Below are positions 1 through 8,579 of a DNA stretch of 64,000 nt, piece after piece; the first letter of the stretch is position 1; each line of letters begins with the position of its first letter. The position numbers were made by a program, and so were the translations under genes. The notes below the pieces were generated by a model. The model was not told the DNA's origin. It was given only the letters and a program-made list of their open reading frames with translations, and searched no databases. The DNA is from Caulobacter vibrioides OR37 (GTDB taxonomy: Bacteria > Pseudomonadota > Alphaproteobacteria > Caulobacterales > Caulobacteraceae): contig NZ_APMP01000012.1 in assembly GCF_000372645.1 (NCBI RefSeq), positions 34,693 through 98,692 on the forward strand. The letters run 5' to 3'.

Positions 1-1785
1 GAATTGGACGCCGCGCGCCGGGATCTGGCCGGCTGGCCGCGTGGCGCGCGCCGCGACGCCGCCACCGAGAAGGCCCTGTCGACCTCGGGCCTGGATCCCG
101 CCCGGATCGTCGCCTGGTTCGGCGGCGCGCAGCCGGCGACGGCCGAGGGCGCCATGGCCCTGGCCAGCGCCTATCAGGCGATGAACCGGCCCCAGGACGC
201 CACGAACCTGATCCGCCGCGTCTTCCGCGACAAGGTCTTCGAGGCCGACGCCCAGCGCGCCATGATCGCCCGCTTCGGCGCGATGCTGACGCCGGACGAC
301 TACGCCCGCCGCGCCGATATCCTGCTGTACGGTCAGCAAGGGCCGGCCGCGCGGGAAATCGTCGCCATGCTGTCCGACACCGGCCAGGCCGCCGCCAAGG
401 TGCGCATGGCCTATCGCGCCAATTCCGCCAGCGCCAACGACCTCTACAATGGCCTGACGCCCGACCTGCAGGCTTCGCCGGGCGTGGTGTTCGAGCGCGC
501 GGCCTATCTGCGCCGCAAGGGCATGGAGACCCTGGCCATCCCCATGGTCGCCAACTTCCCGGTTCCGCCGACCGAGGAGGCCTCCACGGCGATCTGGAAG
601 GAGCGCAAGCAGCTGATCGTGGCGGCGCTGAAGGCCGGCGACAGCCCCGGCGCCTACGCCGCCGCCAACAACGCCCAGGCCATCGCCCCGGCCGACATCG
701 CCGAGAGCGAGTTCTACGCCGGCTGGATCGCCCTGACCCGCTTGAAGAACCCCGACGCGGCGGCGGCTCACTTCGCCAATATCGCCGCCGTCGGCGCCTC
801 GCCGATCACCAAGGGCCGCGCCCTCTACTGGCAAGGCCGCGCGGCCGAGGCTCAGGGCGACCTGATCGCCGCCCAGGCCTTCTATGGCGAGGGCGCGCGC
901 TACATCACCACCTTCTATGGCCAGTTGTCGGCCGAGAAGGCGGGGATCAAGGAACTGCGCCTCGACCACGACCCGCTGATCACCCAGGCCGATCGCGCCC
1001 GTTTCTATGGCCGCGAGCAGATCCGCGCCGCCCGCATCCTGGCCGACGCCGGTATCCGCGACCTGTTCAGAAGCCTGGTGCTCTATATCGACGACACCCT
1101 GCCCAACGCCGAGGAGAGCGCCCTGCTGGTCGACATGGCGCGCGGCTACGGCGATCAGGACCTGGCCATGCGTGCCGTGCGCACCGCCGCCCAGCGCGGC
1201 ATCATCCTGCCCGAGCGGGGGTATCCGCTGCTGGACCACCACTTCACGCCGGGCCCGGGCGCGGCCGAGACGGCCTTCGTCTATTCGATCTCGCGCCAGG
1301 AGAGCAATTTCGACCCCGCCGCCCGATCGGCCGTCGGCGCGCGCGGCATGATGCAGCTGATGCCGGCCACCGCCGCCATCGTCGCCCGCAAGCTGGGCGA
1401 GCCCCACAGCGTCGAGCGTCTGTCCGAGGCCTCGTACAACATGCGCCTGGGCTCGGTTTACCTGGGCGACATGATCAACAGCTTCAGCGGCTCGTACATC
1501 ATGGCCTCGGCCGCCTACAACGCCGGCCCGGGTCGTCCGGCCCAGTGGGCGGGCCTCTGCGGCGACCCGCGCGGCGCGGCCACCGACCCGCTGGACTTCA
1601 TCGAGTGCATCCCGTTCTCCGAGACCCGCAACTACGTGATGCGGACCATGGAGACGACCATGGTGTACCGGGCGCGCCTGAATGGCGGCGTCGCGCCGCT
1701 GACCCTGTCGCAGGATCTCAAGCGCGGCGGCTATGTCTATTCGCCCACGGTCGCGGCCGCCTATACGCCGACGGCCCAGCCCTAG
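1..1785 (+). CDS. Soluble lytic murein transglycosylase (Slt70-like), 5' end outside window
   Basis: Cleaves the MurNAc-GlcNAc bond of peptidoglycan in the periplasm. The visible 594 residues are a long alpha-helical superhelical region (about residues 1-415) followed by an SLT domain. The catalytic Glu lies in ISRQESNFDP (visible residue about 434), followed by GARGMMQLMPATA and AYNAGPGR, all hallmarks of the family. The reading frame is open from base 1 with no credible start or signal peptide, so the N-terminus lies upstream of the window. Its TAG stop (1783-1785) overlaps the first bases of a palindromic repeat element. Family assignment is secure; the exact paralogue is not. Confidence 0.93.
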   Translation, partial: ELDAARRDLAGWPRGARRDAATEKALSTSGLDPARIVAWFGGAQPATAEGAMALASAYQAMNRPQDATNLIRRVFRDKVFEADAQRAMIARFGAMLTPDDYARRADILLYGQQGPAAREIVAMLSDTGQAAAKVRMAYRANSASANDLYNGLTPDLQASPGVVFERAAYLRRKGMETLAIPMVANFPVPPTEEASTAIWKERKQLIVAALKAGDSPGAYAAANNAQAIAPADIAESEFYAGWIALTRLKNPDAAAAHFANIAAVGASPITKGRALYWQGRAAEAQGDLIAAQAFYGEGARYITTFYGQLSAEKAGIKELRLDHDPLITQADRARFYGREQIRAARILADAGIRDLFRSLVLYIDDTLPNAEESALLVDMARGYGDQDLAMRAVRTAAQRGIILPERGYPLLDHHFTPGPGAAETAFVYSISRQESNFDPAARSAVGARGMMQLMPATAAIVARKLGEPHSVERLSEASYNMRLGSVYLGDMINSFSGSYIMASAAYNAGPGRPAQWAGLCGDPRGAATDPLDFIECIPFSETRNYVMRTMETTMVYRARLNGGVAPLTLSQDLKRGGYVYSPTVAAAYTPTAQP

Positions 1786-1895
1786 AGCGTGATAGCCGAA
1801 AGTGTGAGCGGTTTCGGCGGTTATCACGCTCTAAATGTTTGATTTATAGCCTTATTTTTCCGCTCGAATGATTCCATTCGAGCGGATAAGGCTCT
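1784..1895. repeat. Double-palindrome intergenic repeat, copy A
   Basis: Two long hairpins separated by a TTTGATTTA-containing linker. Hairpin 1 has arms 1784-1794 and 1822-1832 with an inner GCCGAAA/TTTCGGC stem. Hairpin 2 has outer arms 1848-1855 and 1886-1893 and an inner 11-bp stem 1860-1870/1875-1885. It begins with (T)AGAGC and ends with GCTCT(A). It supplies the stop codon of the transglycosylase on the left (TAG 1783-1785) and of the ABC ATPase on the right (TAG on minus strand, 1894-1896). It probably also acts as a bidirectional terminator between these convergent genes. Copies B and C lie at 57710-57823 and 60393-60503. Confidence 0.85.
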
Positions 1896-2649
1896 AAAGG
1901 CGTTTGGCCGCCAGCAACGGCCCGGCCGGCGTCTCGACAAGCTCGCCGTCGAGACGGAAGACCTTACCGAGAACGTCGCGCGACAGCGCTTCGCGCGGCG
2001 GCCCTTCCGCGACGATGCGGCCGTGATCGACCACGACGATCCGATCGCAGGCGCGCGCCGCCAGGCCCAGGTCGTGGAGGGTCACGACCACCGCCGCCCC
2101 CCGGTCGGCCTCGGCGCGCAGCAGATCGAGCGTCAGCAACTGAGCGTCCGGATCCAGTCCCGCCACGGGCTCGTCGGCGACCAGCAGCGGCGCGCGGGTC
2201 GCAAGCAGTCGCGCGAGGAGTACGCGGGCCCGCTCTCCGCCAGACATGTCCAGCACCCCGCGATCGGCCAGCGCTTCGCCGCCCACACGCGCCAAGCAGT
2301 CCAAGGCCAGGGCGTCTGCCGCGTCCTCGACCAGGTCGTTCGCGCCCAGGGCGGCGACCATGCGGGCCGGCAGGTTCCAGGCGAGGCGGCGATCCTGCGG
2401 CAGATAGCCGACCAGGCGCGCGCGCTGTTCGGGCGCCAGCGCGCCTACGGGCCGGTCCGACAGACGCGCCTCGCCCGCATCGAGAGCCAGCAAGCCCAGG
2501 CCCGCGCGCAGCAGGCTGGTCTTGCCGGCGCCGTTGGGACCAACGACGCCCACCACCTCGCCGGCGGCGACCGTCAGGGAGGCTTGCTCCAGCACCGCGC
2601 GGCGGCTATGGCGCGCGGTCAGGCCGGTCAGGGTCCAGGGCGCGCTCAC
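1894..2649 (-). CDS. ABC transporter ATP-binding protein, cobalamin/siderophore type
   Basis: ATPase of a type II (FecCDE/BtuCD-like) importer, 251 residues. Visible motifs: Walker A GPNGAGKTS, Q-loop GYLPQDRRLAW, signature MSGGERARV, Walker B LLVADEPVAGLD and the H-loop TLHD. The start is a GTG at 2649 that overlaps the permease stop as GTGA, so translation is coupled; the frame stays open further upstream but that region is the permease gene read out of frame. It energises uptake of a metal chelate through the permease encoded just before it. Substrate (vitamin B12, haem or a siderophore) cannot be decided from sequence alone. Confidence 0.9.
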   Translation of the reverse strand: MSAPWTLTGLTARHSRRAVLEQASLTVAAGEVVGVVGPNGAGKTSLLRAGLGLLALDAGEARLSDRPVGALAPEQRARLVGYLPQDRRLAWNLPARMVAALGANDLVEDAADALALDCLARVGGEALADRGVLDMSGGERARVLLARLLATRAPLLVADEPVAGLDPDAQLLTLDLLRAEADRGAAVVVTLHDLGLAARACDRIVVVDHGRIVAEGPPREALSRDVLGKVFRLDGELVETPAGPLLAAKRL

Positions 2650-3632
2650 GACCGCCAGCTCCGCGAAGCGCGCCAGGCCAGAAGAGCGAAGGCCGGCGCG
2701 CCGAACAGGGCCGTCACCACGCCGAGCTTCAGCTCCTGCTCGGTCGGGATCAGGCGGGCGGCCAGATCGGCCAGCACCAGCAGCAGCGCCCCGGCGAGCG
2801 CCGAGGGCCACAGGATGCGCTTGGGATCGTCTCGGACCAGGGCCCGGACAAGATGCGGCGCGGCGAGACCGACGAAGCCGATGACCCCCGCCGCCGCCAC
2901 GGCCGCGCCGGTCAGCAGGGCCGAGCCCGCCACCGCGAACACCCGCAGGCGGGTCATCGGCAGGCCCGAGAGGCGCGCGGCCTCCTCGCCCAGGGTCAAC
3001 ATCCGCAGGCCCCGACCAGCGCGCAGACACAGGGCCGCGCCGAGCGCCATCGGAACCAAGGCGCGCGCCGCGTCGATCCAGTCGCGGTTCTGCACCGAGC
3101 CCATCAGCCAGGCCATGATCTCGGCCGTCGCCACCGGCGAGGGCGACAGGTTGAACACCAGCGCCGTCAGGGCGCCGCCGAACGCCGACAGGGCCACGCC
3201 GAACAGGATCAGCGTCTCGGGTTCCCGAAACCGCGCGGCCAGGGCCACGACCATGCCGCCGGCCAGCAGCGCGCCGACCAGGGCCGAGAGCTCGATCGCG
3301 CCCGGCGCGGCCGCCAATCCCGAAGCGATCGCGACCGCCGCGCCCAGGCCCGACAGCGCCGAAACGCCGAGGACGCCCGGATCGGCCAGCGGATTGCGCA
3401 GAAGGCCCTGCATGGTCGCGCCGGACAGTCCCAGGGCGCCGCCCACCAGAATGGCGACGGCGACGCGCGGCGCGCGGATGCTCCACAGCACCTCGCCCGG
3501 CGGGCTGGCGGGATGGCTCAGCGCTTGGCCGTATTGCGTCAGGGAGAGCGGAGTCTCGCCCAGCGACACCGCCAGCGCCGCCGCGCCAACCAGGAGCAGC
3601 AGCATCAAGAGACACAGGCGGAGCAGGTTCAT
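2646..3632 (-). CDS. FecCD/BtuC-family ABC transporter permease
   Basis: Inner-membrane permease of 328 residues with the many hydrophobic segments expected of the FecCD family (normally about 320-350 residues, ten helices). Family-typical stretches are LSGATMQGLLRNPLADPGVLG near the N-terminal third and GFVGLAAPHLVR near the end. ATG start at 3632 overlaps the binding-protein stop (ATGA, 3629-3632), and its own stop overlaps the ATPase start. The order binding protein, permease, ATPase is a complete importer operon transcribed right to left. Confidence 0.92.
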   Translation of the reverse strand: MNLLRLCLLMLLLLVGAAALAVSLGETPLSLTQYGQALSHPASPPGEVLWSIRAPRVAVAILVGGALGLSGATMQGLLRNPLADPGVLGVSALSGLGAAVAIASGLAAAPGAIELSALVGALLAGGMVVALAARFREPETLILFGVALSAFGGALTALVFNLSPSPVATAEIMAWLMGSVQNRDWIDAARALVPMALGAALCLRAGRGLRMLTLGEEAARLSGLPMTRLRVFAVAGSALLTGAAVAAAGVIGFVGLAAPHLVRALVRDDPKRILWPSALAGALLLVLADLAARLIPTEQELKLGVVTALFGAPAFALLAWRASRSWRS

Positions 3633-4435
3633 CGGCTGGACCGCGCCAGCATCGCGCTGCCCTCGGCCGCGAACCAGCCGGGGCAACCGACCACCGATGC
3701 CGGCAGCGAGGCGACCGTGCGTCCCGCCAGCGCCTGGCGCAGCGCCGCGTGCCGCCCCGGCCCCCAGCGGTCGGATCCGGCCTTGATCAGGTCGAACAGG
3801 CCCAGCACCACCGCCGCCGGCGGCTCCATGACCATCCGCTCCAGGGACACCGGCGCGAAGGAAGGCGTCTTGGCGGCGTTCGAATAGCCCGCCGCCTTCA
3901 GCATCGCATCGATCAGGGTGCCGGAGCCCGAGGTATAGCCGCCCGGCGTCAGGTAAAGCGCCGGCCTGCCCTTCCCCGCCCCGGCCGACCGGACCAGTTG
4001 GGCGTCCATCCGCGCCACCAGCGCCTCGCCTTGCGGCCGACGGTCCAGGGCGGCGGCCACCTTGCGGACATTGGCGCGGACGCCGTCGAAGTCGGCCGCG
4101 TCGTCCAGCGCCACCGTGGTCACACCCTTTTTTCCTAAAGCGTTGGAGAGGCGCGCGTCGCCGCCCCACAGCCGCACCACCACGTCGGGCCGCGCGGCGA
4201 CCAGGCTCTCGAACGTCGCGCGGCGAAGCGGCAGATCCTTGGCGGCCGCGCGCATGTAGCTGTCAGAGGCGACGGCGCGATAGGAAAGGCCGACGATGCT
4301 GTCACGCGGCGCCAGGGCCAGCACGTACTGGTCGGCGCACGAATCCAGCGACATCACGCGCGGCGCGGCGACGGCGACGGCCGGCGCGAGCGAAACCGCC
4401 GCCAGAAGCGCGCGCAAGGCCTTGGCGGCATTCAT
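3629..4435 (-). CDS. Periplasmic substrate-binding protein, BtuF/FecB type
   Basis: First gene of the importer operon, 268 residues. The N-terminus is a Sec signal peptide (hydrophobic run to AVAVAA). The mature part opens with RVMSLDSCADQYVLAL, a pattern common to short BtuF-like binding proteins in Caulobacterales, and includes LVAARPDVVV and a C-terminal PASVVGCPGWF segment. It would capture the chelate after TonB-dependent outer-membrane uptake and hand it to the FecCD-type permease. No TonB receptor is adjacent. The ligand is not identifiable here: cobalamin and ferric siderophore are both possible. Confidence 0.85.
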   Translation of the reverse strand: MNAAKALRALLAAVSLAPAVAVAAPRVMSLDSCADQYVLALAPRDSIVGLSYRAVASDSYMRAAAKDLPLRRATFESLVAARPDVVVRLWGGDARLSNALGKKGVTTVALDDAADFDGVRANVRKVAAALDRRPQGEALVARMDAQLVRSAGAGKGRPALYLTPGGYTSGSGTLIDAMLKAAGYSNAAKTPSFAPVSLERMVMEPPAAVVLGLFDLIKAGSDRWGPGRHAALRQALAGRTVASLPASVVGCPGWFAAEGSAMLARSSR

Positions 4436-4439
4436 GAAA

Positions 4440-5075
4440 TCAGTCCGTGACCAGGCCGTGCAGCAAGCCGTCCAGCATCACCTTCATCAGTTGGTCGGGG
4501 TTCGACCAACCGCGCGAGGGCTTGGTGATCAGCAGCGAGACCAGGCCGTGGCAGCCGCTCCACAGCACCTCGGCCGCCTCGACCGGCGAGCCCGAACGCA
4601 GCCGGCCCCGCGCGGCGATATCATGCACCGGCTCGCTGAACTTCTCGAAGCAGCGATCGCCCAGCGCCAGGACGTCGGCGATCTTGTCGGGCGAGATCTG
4701 GTCGCCGCCGCCGCAGAACACCAGTTGGTAGGTGTTGGGGTTGTCGAGGGCGAATTTCATATAGGCCTCAAGCATCAGCCGCACGCGGGCGACCGGATCC
4801 ACGGGGCGGGAGGCGATCTGGGTGTTCAGGTCCAGCAAACGCTCGATCGCGCCGCTGGAGATCTCCATCAGGATCTGGTCCTTGTCGCGAAAATGCATGT
4901 AGAGCGCCGTCGACGACACGCCGACCGCGTCGGCGATCTTGCGGATCGTCGCGCCGGCGTAACCCTCGGCGATGAAGATCTTCTCGGCCGCGGCCAGGAT
5001 CTCTCCCCGGCGCATGTGCCCGTCGCCCTTGGGCTTTCTGGCCGATTTTTGAGGCTTCTTCAGAACGACCGTCAC
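4440..5075 (-). CDS. TetR-family transcriptional regulator
   Basis: N-terminal TetR helix-turn-helix (GEILAAAEKIFIAEGYAGAT, then VGVSSTALYMHFRDKDQIL) preceded by a basic Lys/Arg-rich arm, and a C-terminal ligand-binding domain of about 150 residues. I chose the GTG at 5075 because a GAGGGGAA Shine-Dalgarno lies about 10 nt upstream; a TTG at 5138 would add 21 residues. It ends 4 bp from the binding-protein start and runs in the same direction, so it may be the first gene of the importer operon and control it. That regulatory role is inference from position only. Confidence 0.85.
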   Translation of the reverse strand: MTVVLKKPQKSARKPKGDGHMRRGEILAAAEKIFIAEGYAGATIRKIADAVGVSSTALYMHFRDKDQILMEISSGAIERLLDLNTQIASRPVDPVARVRLMLEAYMKFALDNPNTYQLVFCGGGDQISPDKIADVLALGDRCFEKFSEPVHDIAARGRLRSGSPVEAAEVLWSGCHGLVSLLITKPSRGWSNPDQLMKVMLDGLLHGLVTD

Positions 5076-5208
5076 GGACTTGGCTTCCCCTCGCTGTCCC
5101 CGAGGGAACACTAAACGGGAATCACTCAGCCGTCGCAAGAACGTGCGTTTCAGGAGAATATCGGAGGCGCTCCGCCGAAAAATCGCCCCGAGATTGATAT
5201 TTTTCTAT

Positions 5209-5238
5209 TTGACACTTTCAGGTTGAGATTCCGTTATC
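5209..5238 (+). promoter_or_regulatory. Possible promoter for the glycosyltransferase gene
   Basis: In an AT-rich pocket between the divergent TetR and glycosyltransferase genes there is TTGACA at 5209-5214 and a weak -10-like GTTATC at 5233-5238, spacer 18 bp. The -35 is perfect but the -10 is poor, so confidence is low. Confidence 0.25.
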
Positions 5239-5330
5239 CGCTGCGTTGAGGCGAGCAAGCGTATCGGGGGCTTCCGTTGCCGCGCGAGGAAAGACGACTT
5301 GACCCGGCGTTCGCGCCGGAAAGCCACCCC

Positions 5331-6710
5331 ATGTCCGCGACGGAGTCGATGTCCGACGAGGCCATCGGAACTGTGGCCGTCGACCGCGACGGCGCCCATC
5401 GGACGCTGTCGAGGACGCAGGCGTTCGTGGTGACGCTGGCGGGTCTGCTGGCCGCGATTGGGGTGGCGCTGGACCCCGCCCTCGCGGGCGTCGCCATCCA
5501 CCACGGCTTCTTCGCGATCTTTCTGGTCGGCGGGCTGACGCGTCTGGCCGCCGCCTGTACGCCCTTGAGGCCCGAGCGCGCTCCGCCTCTGGCCGACGCG
5601 GACCTGCCCGCCTACACCCTGATCGCGCCGCTCTATCGCGAGGCCGAGGTCGTGGCCGAACTGGTCGAGCATCTTTCGGCCCTCGACTATCCCAGCGATC
5701 GCCTGCAGGCGCTGATCGTGCTGGAGGCCGACGACGAGGTCACGCGGGCGGCGGTCAGGGCCATCGCCCTGCCCGCCTTCGTCCAGGTGCTGATCGCGCC
5801 GCCCGGCGCGCCGAAGACCAAGCCGCGCGCCTGCAACTACGCGCTGGAGCGAGCGCGCGGCGAGCTGGTGGTCATCTACGACGCCGAGGACATGCCCGAC
5901 GCCGGGCAGCTGCGCGAGGCCGCCGCCCGCTTCGCCGCCTCGGATGCGCGCCTGGCCTGTCTGCAGGCGCCGCTGCGGATCGAGGCGCCGGCGTTCCCTC
6001 TGTTCCTGCCTTCGCAGTTTAGGCTGGAATACGCCGCCCATTTCGAGGTTCTGCTGCCGGCCCTGGCGCGTTGGGGACTGGTGTTCCCGCTGGGCGGCAC
6101 CAGCAATCACTTCAAGACGGCCGCCTTGCGGGAAATCGGCGCCTGGGATCCCTACAACGTCACCGAGGACGCGGATGTCGGGTTTCGCCTGGCGGCGGCC
6201 GGCTATCGCCTGGGCGTCATCCAGCGCCCCACCTGGGAGACCGCGCCCACCACCTGGGGCCAATGGTTTCCGCAGCGGGCGCGCTGGATCAAGGGTCACA
6301 TGCAGACCCTGGCGGTGCATGGACGCGGCCTTGTCGCGCGCCAGCCGCGCAACGCGCTGTCGATGGTCCTGACCCTGGCCCAATCGGTTGCGTCCTCGCA
6401 CCTGCATGGGCCGGTGATGGGCGCCGCCATCATCATGGCCATGGCCGACTACCTGCCGGACGGGACCTTCAGCTTTCCGGTGTGGGACCTGATGCTCTAC
6501 GTCCTGGGCTGGGGTTCCGCCGCGATCGCCGGGGCGCGCGGGATGCTGCGGGCCGGCGCCCAGCCCAAGTCGCTGCACCTGTTCGGCATGGCCGGTTATT
6601 GGATCCTGCAGAGCGTCGCGGCCGGCAAGGCCCTGCACCAGTTCGTCACCGCGCCGCACCACTGGGACAAGACCCTTCACGCCCCGCGCTCTGGACGCAT
6701 GAGGCCCTAA
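5331..6710 (+). CDS. Family 2 glycosyltransferase, membrane bound (cellulose-synthase-like)
   Basis: Processive-type GT2 enzyme of 459 residues. There is a hydrophobic pair near the N-terminus, then the GT-A core with LIAPLYREAEVV, a metal/nucleotide region VIYDAEDMPD (DxD-like), the acceptor-side EDAD in NVTEDADVGFRL, and the QxxRW motif in QRARWIKGHMQT. C-terminal hydrophobic segments follow. Start chosen at ATG 5331 with GGAAAG upstream; an in-frame TTG at 5277 would add 18 residues without a better ribosome site. It probably polymerises or transfers a sugar for an exopolysaccharide or glycolipid, donor unknown. It stands alone: the next gene is an RNA methyltransferase. Confidence 0.88.
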   Translation: MSATESMSDEAIGTVAVDRDGAHRTLSRTQAFVVTLAGLLAAIGVALDPALAGVAIHHGFFAIFLVGGLTRLAAACTPLRPERAPPLADADLPAYTLIAPLYREAEVVAELVEHLSALDYPSDRLQALIVLEADDEVTRAAVRAIALPAFVQVLIAPPGAPKTKPRACNYALERARGELVVIYDAEDMPDAGQLREAAARFAASDARLACLQAPLRIEAPAFPLFLPSQFRLEYAAHFEVLLPALARWGLVFPLGGTSNHFKTAALREIGAWDPYNVTEDADVGFRLAAAGYRLGVIQRPTWETAPTTWGQWFPQRARWIKGHMQTLAVHGRGLVARQPRNALSMVLTLAQSVASSHLHGPVMGAAIIMAMADYLPDGTFSFPVWDLMLYVLGWGSAAIAGARGMLRAGAQPKSLHLFGMAGYWILQSVAAGKALHQFVTAPHHWDKTLHAPRSGRMRP

Positions 6711-6727
6711 AACGGTATGGGCGGACG

Positions 6728-7639
6728 ATGGCTCCGAAGATCGCTCCCGCCCCCCTTGTCATGCGCACCACCGGCTGGGCGGACTACGCCCTGCTGGACA
6801 GCGGTCACGGCAAGAAGCTGGAGCGCTACGGCCGCTACACCGTCGTGCGGCCCGAACCGCAGTGCTTCTGGGAGCCGCGTCTCGCGACCAAGGTCTGGGA
6901 GAACGCCGACGCGGTCTTCGACCCGACCGACGAGGACGAGGCCGGTCGCTGGCGCTTCAAGGGCAAGCCGATCGAGAAGTTCGATCTGGCCTGGGGCGCG
7001 GCCAGGTTCCACGGCCAGTTCACGCCCTTCCGGCACCTGGCCTTCTTCCCCGAACAGGCCGCCAACTGGGCCTGGCAGGACGAGCGGGTCCGGGCGCTTG
7101 CCGGCGCGTCAGGTCCTCAGCCCAAGGTCTTGAACCTGTTCGGCTATACGGGCGTGGCCTCGCTGGTCTGCGCCGCCGCCGGCGCGGCCGTCACCCACGT
7201 CGACGCCTCCAAGAAATCGGTCGGCTTCGCCCGCGAGAACGCCGCCTTCGCGGGCCTCGCCGACAAGCCGATCCGCTGGATCGTCGAGGACGCCCGAAAG
7301 TTCGTGGCCCGCGAGGTGCGGCGCGGCAACAAGTACGACGGCGTCATCCTGGACCCGCCCAAGTTCGGACGCGGCGCCGACGGAGAGGTCTGGCGACTGT
7401 TCGAGGACCTGGCGGTCCTGACCAAGGACTGCGCGGCGCTGCTGTCGGACGACGCCTCGTTCCTGTTGATGAACGCCTATGCGGCTCGCGTCTCCGGCGC
7501 GGCGATGTCGGGCTTGCTGGCCCAGGAACTGCAAGGCCGGGGCGGCGTCATCGACTGGGGCGAACTGGCGCTGGTCGAGGAAAAGGGCGACCGCCAGATC
7601 GGCCTGTCCTTCTTCGCCCGCTGGTCGTCGGAAGGGTAA
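6728..7639 (+). CDS. Class I SAM-dependent methyltransferase, RlmI/RlmK-like
   Basis: Rossmann-fold methyltransferase of 303 residues. SAM-binding motif I is LNLFGYTGVASLVCAAAGA, followed by THVDASKKSV (motif II). The catalytic-type motif ILDPPKFGRG resembles the DPPxF of rRNA m5C/m2G methyltransferases of the PF10672 group. It lacks an obvious N-terminal PUA domain, so it is shorter than RlmI. It lies 5 bp upstream of a SpoU-type RNA methyltransferase, consistent with an RNA-modification operon. The target nucleotide is not predictable. Confidence 0.85.
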   Translation: MAPKIAPAPLVMRTTGWADYALLDSGHGKKLERYGRYTVVRPEPQCFWEPRLATKVWENADAVFDPTDEDEAGRWRFKGKPIEKFDLAWGAARFHGQFTPFRHLAFFPEQAANWAWQDERVRALAGASGPQPKVLNLFGYTGVASLVCAAAGAAVTHVDASKKSVGFARENAAFAGLADKPIRWIVEDARKFVAREVRRGNKYDGVILDPPKFGRGADGEVWRLFEDLAVLTKDCAALLSDDASFLLMNAYAARVSGAAMSGLLAQELQGRGGVIDWGELALVEEKGDRQIGLSFFARWSSEG

Positions 7640-7644
7640 CGGCG

Positions 7645-8436
7645 ATGAACACCAAGACCGTCACCTCCCTGACCAACAACACCGTCAAGGCCGTCCGCGC
7701 CCTGCACATGCGCAAGGAGCGCGAGGAGAGCGGCCTCTTCCTGGCCGAGGGGCTGAAGATCGTCATCGAGGCGATCGATTGCGGCCACGCGCCCAAGATC
7801 GTCATGTACGGCCCCGACGCCGCCGACCATCCGATGCTGAAGAAGGCCGTCGCCGCGTGCCTGAAGGCCGGCGGCGAAGTCATTGAGGTCAATAGGGAAA
7901 TCCTGGAGAAGGTCTCGCGCCGCGACAACCCGCAGGCCGTGGTCGCCGTCTTCAAGCAGGTCTTCACGCCGCTGTCGGCGATCGTGCCCGAGAGCGCGCC
8001 GTGCTGGGTGGCCATGCAGGCCGTCCGCGACCCCGGCAACCTCGGCACCGTCATCCGCACCGCCGACGCGGCCGGCTGCGGCGGGGTGATCCTGGTCGGC
8101 GACTGCGTCGATCCCTATTCGGTCGAGGGCGTGCGCGCGACCATGGGCTCGATCTTCGGGGTGAAGATCGCCAAGGCCACCATCCCCGAGTTCCTGGCCT
8201 GGCGCGGGGAATGGCCCGGCAGCGTGGTCGGCACCCTGCTGACCGCCACGGTCGACCACAAGTCCGCCGACTATGTGAAGCCTTCGCTGATCCTGATGGG
8301 CAACGAACAGCAGGGGCTGCCGCCCGAGCTGGCGGCGGCGTGCGACGTGAACGTGAAGATCCCGATGCGCGGGCGGGCGGACAGCCTGAACCTGTCGGTG
8401 GCGACCGGGATCATGATCTATACGGTGACGGGGTAG
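7645..8436 (+). CDS. TrmH/SpoU-family RNA 2'-O-ribose methyltransferase
   Basis: SPOUT methyltransferase of 263 residues with an N-terminal RNA-binding substrate domain (RKEREESGLFLAEGLKIV, as in TsnR/RlmB-like enzymes). The SpoU motifs are VRDPGNLGTVIRTADAAG (motif 1), LILMGNEQQGLP (motif 2) and SLNLSVATGIMIY (motif 3, knot). The ATG at 7645 is 5 nt past the previous stop, so the two methyltransferases are probably co-transcribed. The exact rRNA or tRNA target is unknown. Confidence 0.9.
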   Translation: MNTKTVTSLTNNTVKAVRALHMRKEREESGLFLAEGLKIVIEAIDCGHAPKIVMYGPDAADHPMLKKAVAACLKAGGEVIEVNREILEKVSRRDNPQAVVAVFKQVFTPLSAIVPESAPCWVAMQAVRDPGNLGTVIRTADAAGCGGVILVGDCVDPYSVEGVRATMGSIFGVKIAKATIPEFLAWRGEWPGSVVGTLLTATVDHKSADYVKPSLILMGNEQQGLPPELAAACDVNVKIPMRGRADSLNLSVATGIMIYTVTG

Positions 8437-8444
8437 ACGGATCT

Positions 8445-8570
8445 CAGATCCTCCCCCGCGACGCGGGGGAGGTGGCCCAGAGGGCCGGAGGGGGCTAACG
8501 CGGCGGGCGGGCAGCTTGCCCCCTCAGCCGGCTCCGCCGGCAGTTCCCCCGCGTCGCGGGGGAGCATCTG
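8445..8570. repeat. Intergenic inverted-repeat element with nested C/G-rich hairpins
   Basis: The outer arms CAGATcCTCCCCC (8445-8457) and GGGGGAGcATCTG (8558-8570) pair at 12 of 13 positions. Each end also forms its own small palindrome (8451-8471 and 8546-8562), and a further inner pair is GAGGGGGC/GCCCCCTC. It fills the space between the convergent SpoU gene and hrpB. This type of CTCCCCC...GGGGGAG intergenic element is frequent in Caulobacterales and sphingomonads (recalled). It likely terminates both genes; mobility is not evident. Confidence 0.7.
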
Positions 8571-8579
8571 ATGAGATGA

